This document shows positions 6,261-7,294 of a stretch of DNA of 7,294 nucleotides, in pieces; within the stretch, counting starts at the first letter, position 1; each line of letters opens with the position of its first letter. Source of the DNA: JALSIF01 sp026981635 [NCBI: bacterium] (lineage in GTDB: Bacteria; 4484-113; JALSIF01); NCBI GenBank assembly GCA_026981635.1, contig JALSIF010000284.1, forward strand, positions 1-7,294. The letters run 5' to 3'. Both the position numbers and the translations under genes were made by a program. The notes beneath the pieces are model-generated. The model did not search any database. It saw nothing but the letters and a program-made list of their open reading frames with translations, and had not been told where the DNA came from.

Positions 6261-6620
6261 ATGGCTCGCCGGGGCGATACAAATAGACCTGGTGGTTCCC
6301 ACCCCCGAGAGAGCCGCCTTCCTTCGGGGAGGTGGGTGGCGGGTGCGGTGCTTATGTTTCTGGTTGTAGTGGTTGCTATCTGGGTGGCAACTAGCCGTCC
6401 AGAGATACTAGGTATTCGTCCCAACCCAACCGCTAACTTTGGTGGAAAGTTTGGCGAATTCGTCGGGACCACCCTGGGCATGCCCTACATCGGAGACATG
6501 CGCACCCAGCGCTACTATCGCAACACTCCGGAGAAGAGGAAGGAGATTCCGGAGGACGAGCAGGTCTACTTCAAGAGTCGGGAGGCGGCGGAAAAGCGGG
6601 GCTTCAGGCCCGGCTACTAG
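6261..6620 (+). CDS. Membrane-anchored protein with Ada-type zinc-module-like C-terminus, cysteines lost
   Basis: This 119-aa gene lies between motB (45 bp upstream) and fliL (72 bp downstream) on the same strand. The start is supported by GAGGAG 4 nt before the ATG. Residues 1-24 are basic and polar, and one hydrophobic helix spans about 25-44 (WVAGAVLMFLVVVVAIWV). With positive charges before the helix, the C-terminus should be periplasmic. Residues 76-119 (YIGD..., IPEDEQVYFKSREAAEKRGF, RPGY) resemble the small metal-binding module of Ada and Ada-like proteins (VYF-SREEA-GYRPCKxC). However, no cysteine is present, Gly118 sits where the first Cys of CxxC would be, and the protein ends two residues after RP. 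A zinc role is therefore unlikely. The Ada resemblance is from memory, not a search. A structural or accessory role at the stator is inferred only from position. Confidence 0.75.
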   Translation: MARRGDTNRPGGSHPRESRLPSGRWVAGAVLMFLVVVVAIWVATSRPEILGIRPNPTANFGGKFGEFVGTTLGMPYIGDMRTQRYYRNTPEKRKEIPEDEQVYFKSREAAEKRGFRPGY

Positions 6621-6640
6621 GCCAGCCCACTGGGCCAGGT

Positions 6641-6667
6641 TTACGAAGCGGGGCTTTTGGCCGATAA
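6641..6667 (+). promoter_or_regulatory. Sigma-28 (FliA)-type promoter before fliL
   Basis: GCCGATAA at 6660-6667 is an exact match to the sigma-28 -10 consensus. The -35 region at the right spacing (TTACGAAG at 6641-6648, against TAAAGTTT) matches poorly. Transcription would start near 6674, inside or just after a T7 run (6668-6674), leaving a roughly 20-nt leader with AAGGGGG before the fliL ATG at 6693. The flagellar context makes it plausible; the weak -35 lowers confidence. Confidence 0.4.
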
Positions 6668-6692
6668 TTTTTTTCAAGGGGGACAGCCAGCC

Positions 6693-7294
6693 ATGCCCGA
6701 GGAAGAAACGGTTGAGGTTGAAGAGGTAGCCCCGAAGAAGGGCCCCAATGTCCTCATCGTGGCCATCGCAGCCGCCCTACTTGCGGTGGTGCTCTCGGTG
6801 GGAGCGATGCTGGTCATCCTGCCCAGGGTGGTAGGCGGCAAGGGCGAGGCGGCCAAGGTGAGGGGGGAAGAGAAGGTGGTGGAGCTGCCTGAGGAGGTGA
6901 TGGTGAGCCTGGAGGAACAGGCCACCTACTACGTCTCGCTGGGGGACTTTCAGGTAAACCTCAAGGATGACTACTTCCTGAAGACCGAGGTTAGTCTGAA
7001 GCTACTGGACTACTCCCGGCTCCACGAGCTGGAGGAGAAGTACAAGACCGAGGGCAAGTCGCGCAAGGCAGAGCTTCCCCCTGAGTACCGCTTCACCTTG
7101 GCAGTTGGGGGAGGGGGCGGGGGCGGGGGTGAGGAGGAAGTCGCTGAACCGCCGGTGGTGCTCATTGTACGCAAAAAGATGCCTGAGATACGGGATCTGG
7201 TGATTGATGTTTTCAATGAGACCACCTCCGATGAGCTGCTCAGCGCAGAGGGCAAGGAGAAGGTTCGGGAGAAGCTTAGAAAGGACATTGATGA
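6693..7294 (+). CDS. fliL: Flagellar basal-body-associated protein FliL, 3' end outside window
   Basis: FliL is a single-pass inner-membrane protein whose periplasmic domain surrounds and supports the MotAB stator. Two hundred codons are visible and the frame is open at the window edge. Residues 1-18 are an acidic/basic cytoplasmic tail and 19-44 the membrane helix (NVLIVAIAAALLAVVLSVGAM). The FliL domain starts with ATYYVSLGDFQVNLKDDYFLKTEVSLKLLD (77-106) and resumes with KKMPEIRDLVIDVFNETTSDEL (161-182) and SAEGKEKVREKL (184-195). Between these blocks, residues about 108-157 form an insertion, including Gly139-146 followed by EEE, that ordinary FliL proteins (about 150-180 aa in total) lack. 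The start is supported by AAGGGGG 10 nt upstream. It follows the motAB cluster; by analogy fliM is expected downstream, but that is outside the window. Confidence 0.93.
   Translation, partial: MPEEETVEVEEVAPKKGPNVLIVAIAAALLAVVLSVGAMLVILPRVVGGKGEAAKVRGEEKVVELPEEVMVSLEEQATYYVSLGDFQVNLKDDYFLKTEVSLKLLDYSRLHELEEKYKTEGKSRKAELPPEYRFTLAVGGGGGGGGEEEVAEPPVVLIVRKKMPEIRDLVIDVFNETTSDELLSAEGKEKVREKLRKDID
7107..7130 (+). repeat. Four G5 runs with 1-nt spacers encoding Gly8
   Basis: The coding strand of fliL has four G5 runs separated by A, C and C, then T, read as eight Gly codons (ggg gga ggg ggc ggg ggc ggg ggt). This fits the canonical G-quadruplex pattern with minimal loops. The last three units are near repeats of GGGGGC. 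Gain or loss of one 6-bp unit would keep the reading frame and change the linker by two glycines, whereas slippage of a single G would frameshift. Confidence 0.85.

Noticed and set aside
6621-6675. Intrinsic terminator between the small gene and fliL (GC-rich inverted repeat, later T7 run)
   Set aside because: The imperfect GGCCAG/CTGGGCC stem ends about 30 nt before the T-run, and only a 3-4-bp stem directly precedes the T's; the promoter reading fits better.

Overview
The window reads as a chromosomal segment of a GC-rich, flagellated, double-membraned (diderm) bacterium. Three things support this. Two outer-membrane beta-barrel proteins carry signal peptides, and the one whose end is visible closes with a C-terminal phenylalanine. 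One of these barrels has an N-terminal S-layer homology (SLH) domain plus coiled coil, the OmpM/SomA-type architecture known from diderm Terrabacteria (Cyanobacteria, Deinococcota, Negativicutes, Synergistota and relatives). The right half is a flagellar stator operon. I cannot assign a phylum from this alone. No mobile element, CRISPR array, tRNA or rRNA gene was seen.

Left part (1-2907, minus strand): two tandem paralogous porin-like genes. The upstream one (1495-2907) is complete and has a decayed SLH region. The downstream one (1-1373) has an intact SLH domain and coiled coil, and runs off the window before its stop codon. Each gene is preceded by a nearly identical CRP-type palindrome (TGTGA-N6-TCACA) 70-80 bp before its start codon, so the two paralogues look co-regulated but separately transcribed.

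Middle (2908-4560): a divergent intergenic region, then gltX (glutamyl-tRNA synthetase) on the plus strand. The gltX ATG has no Shine-Dalgarno sequence at usable distance. An extended -10 element lies just upstream, so its mRNA is probably leaderless or nearly so.

Right part (4561-7294, plus strand): motA and motB (stator, 3-bp gap), then a small unannotated membrane-anchored protein whose C-terminus resembles a cysteine-less Ada-type zinc-binding module, then fliL (cut by the window end). This is the common motA-motB-fliL cluster with an extra gene inserted. The motA leader holds several overlapping hairpins, a consensus sigma-28 (FliA) -10 box sits before fliL, and fliL carries an unusual Gly8 stretch encoded by four G5 runs.

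No clearly new defence or mobile system was found. The best leads are the Ada-like stator-operon protein, the paired CRP-like operators on paralogous SLH porins, and the Gly8/G-run insertion in FliL. The only gene-free stretches are short (1374-1494, 2908-3075, 4561-4659, 6217-6260, 6621-6692). Their contents are listed as features or mentioned in neighbouring entries; 6217-6260 holds only an A/T-rich spacer and the RBS of the following gene.
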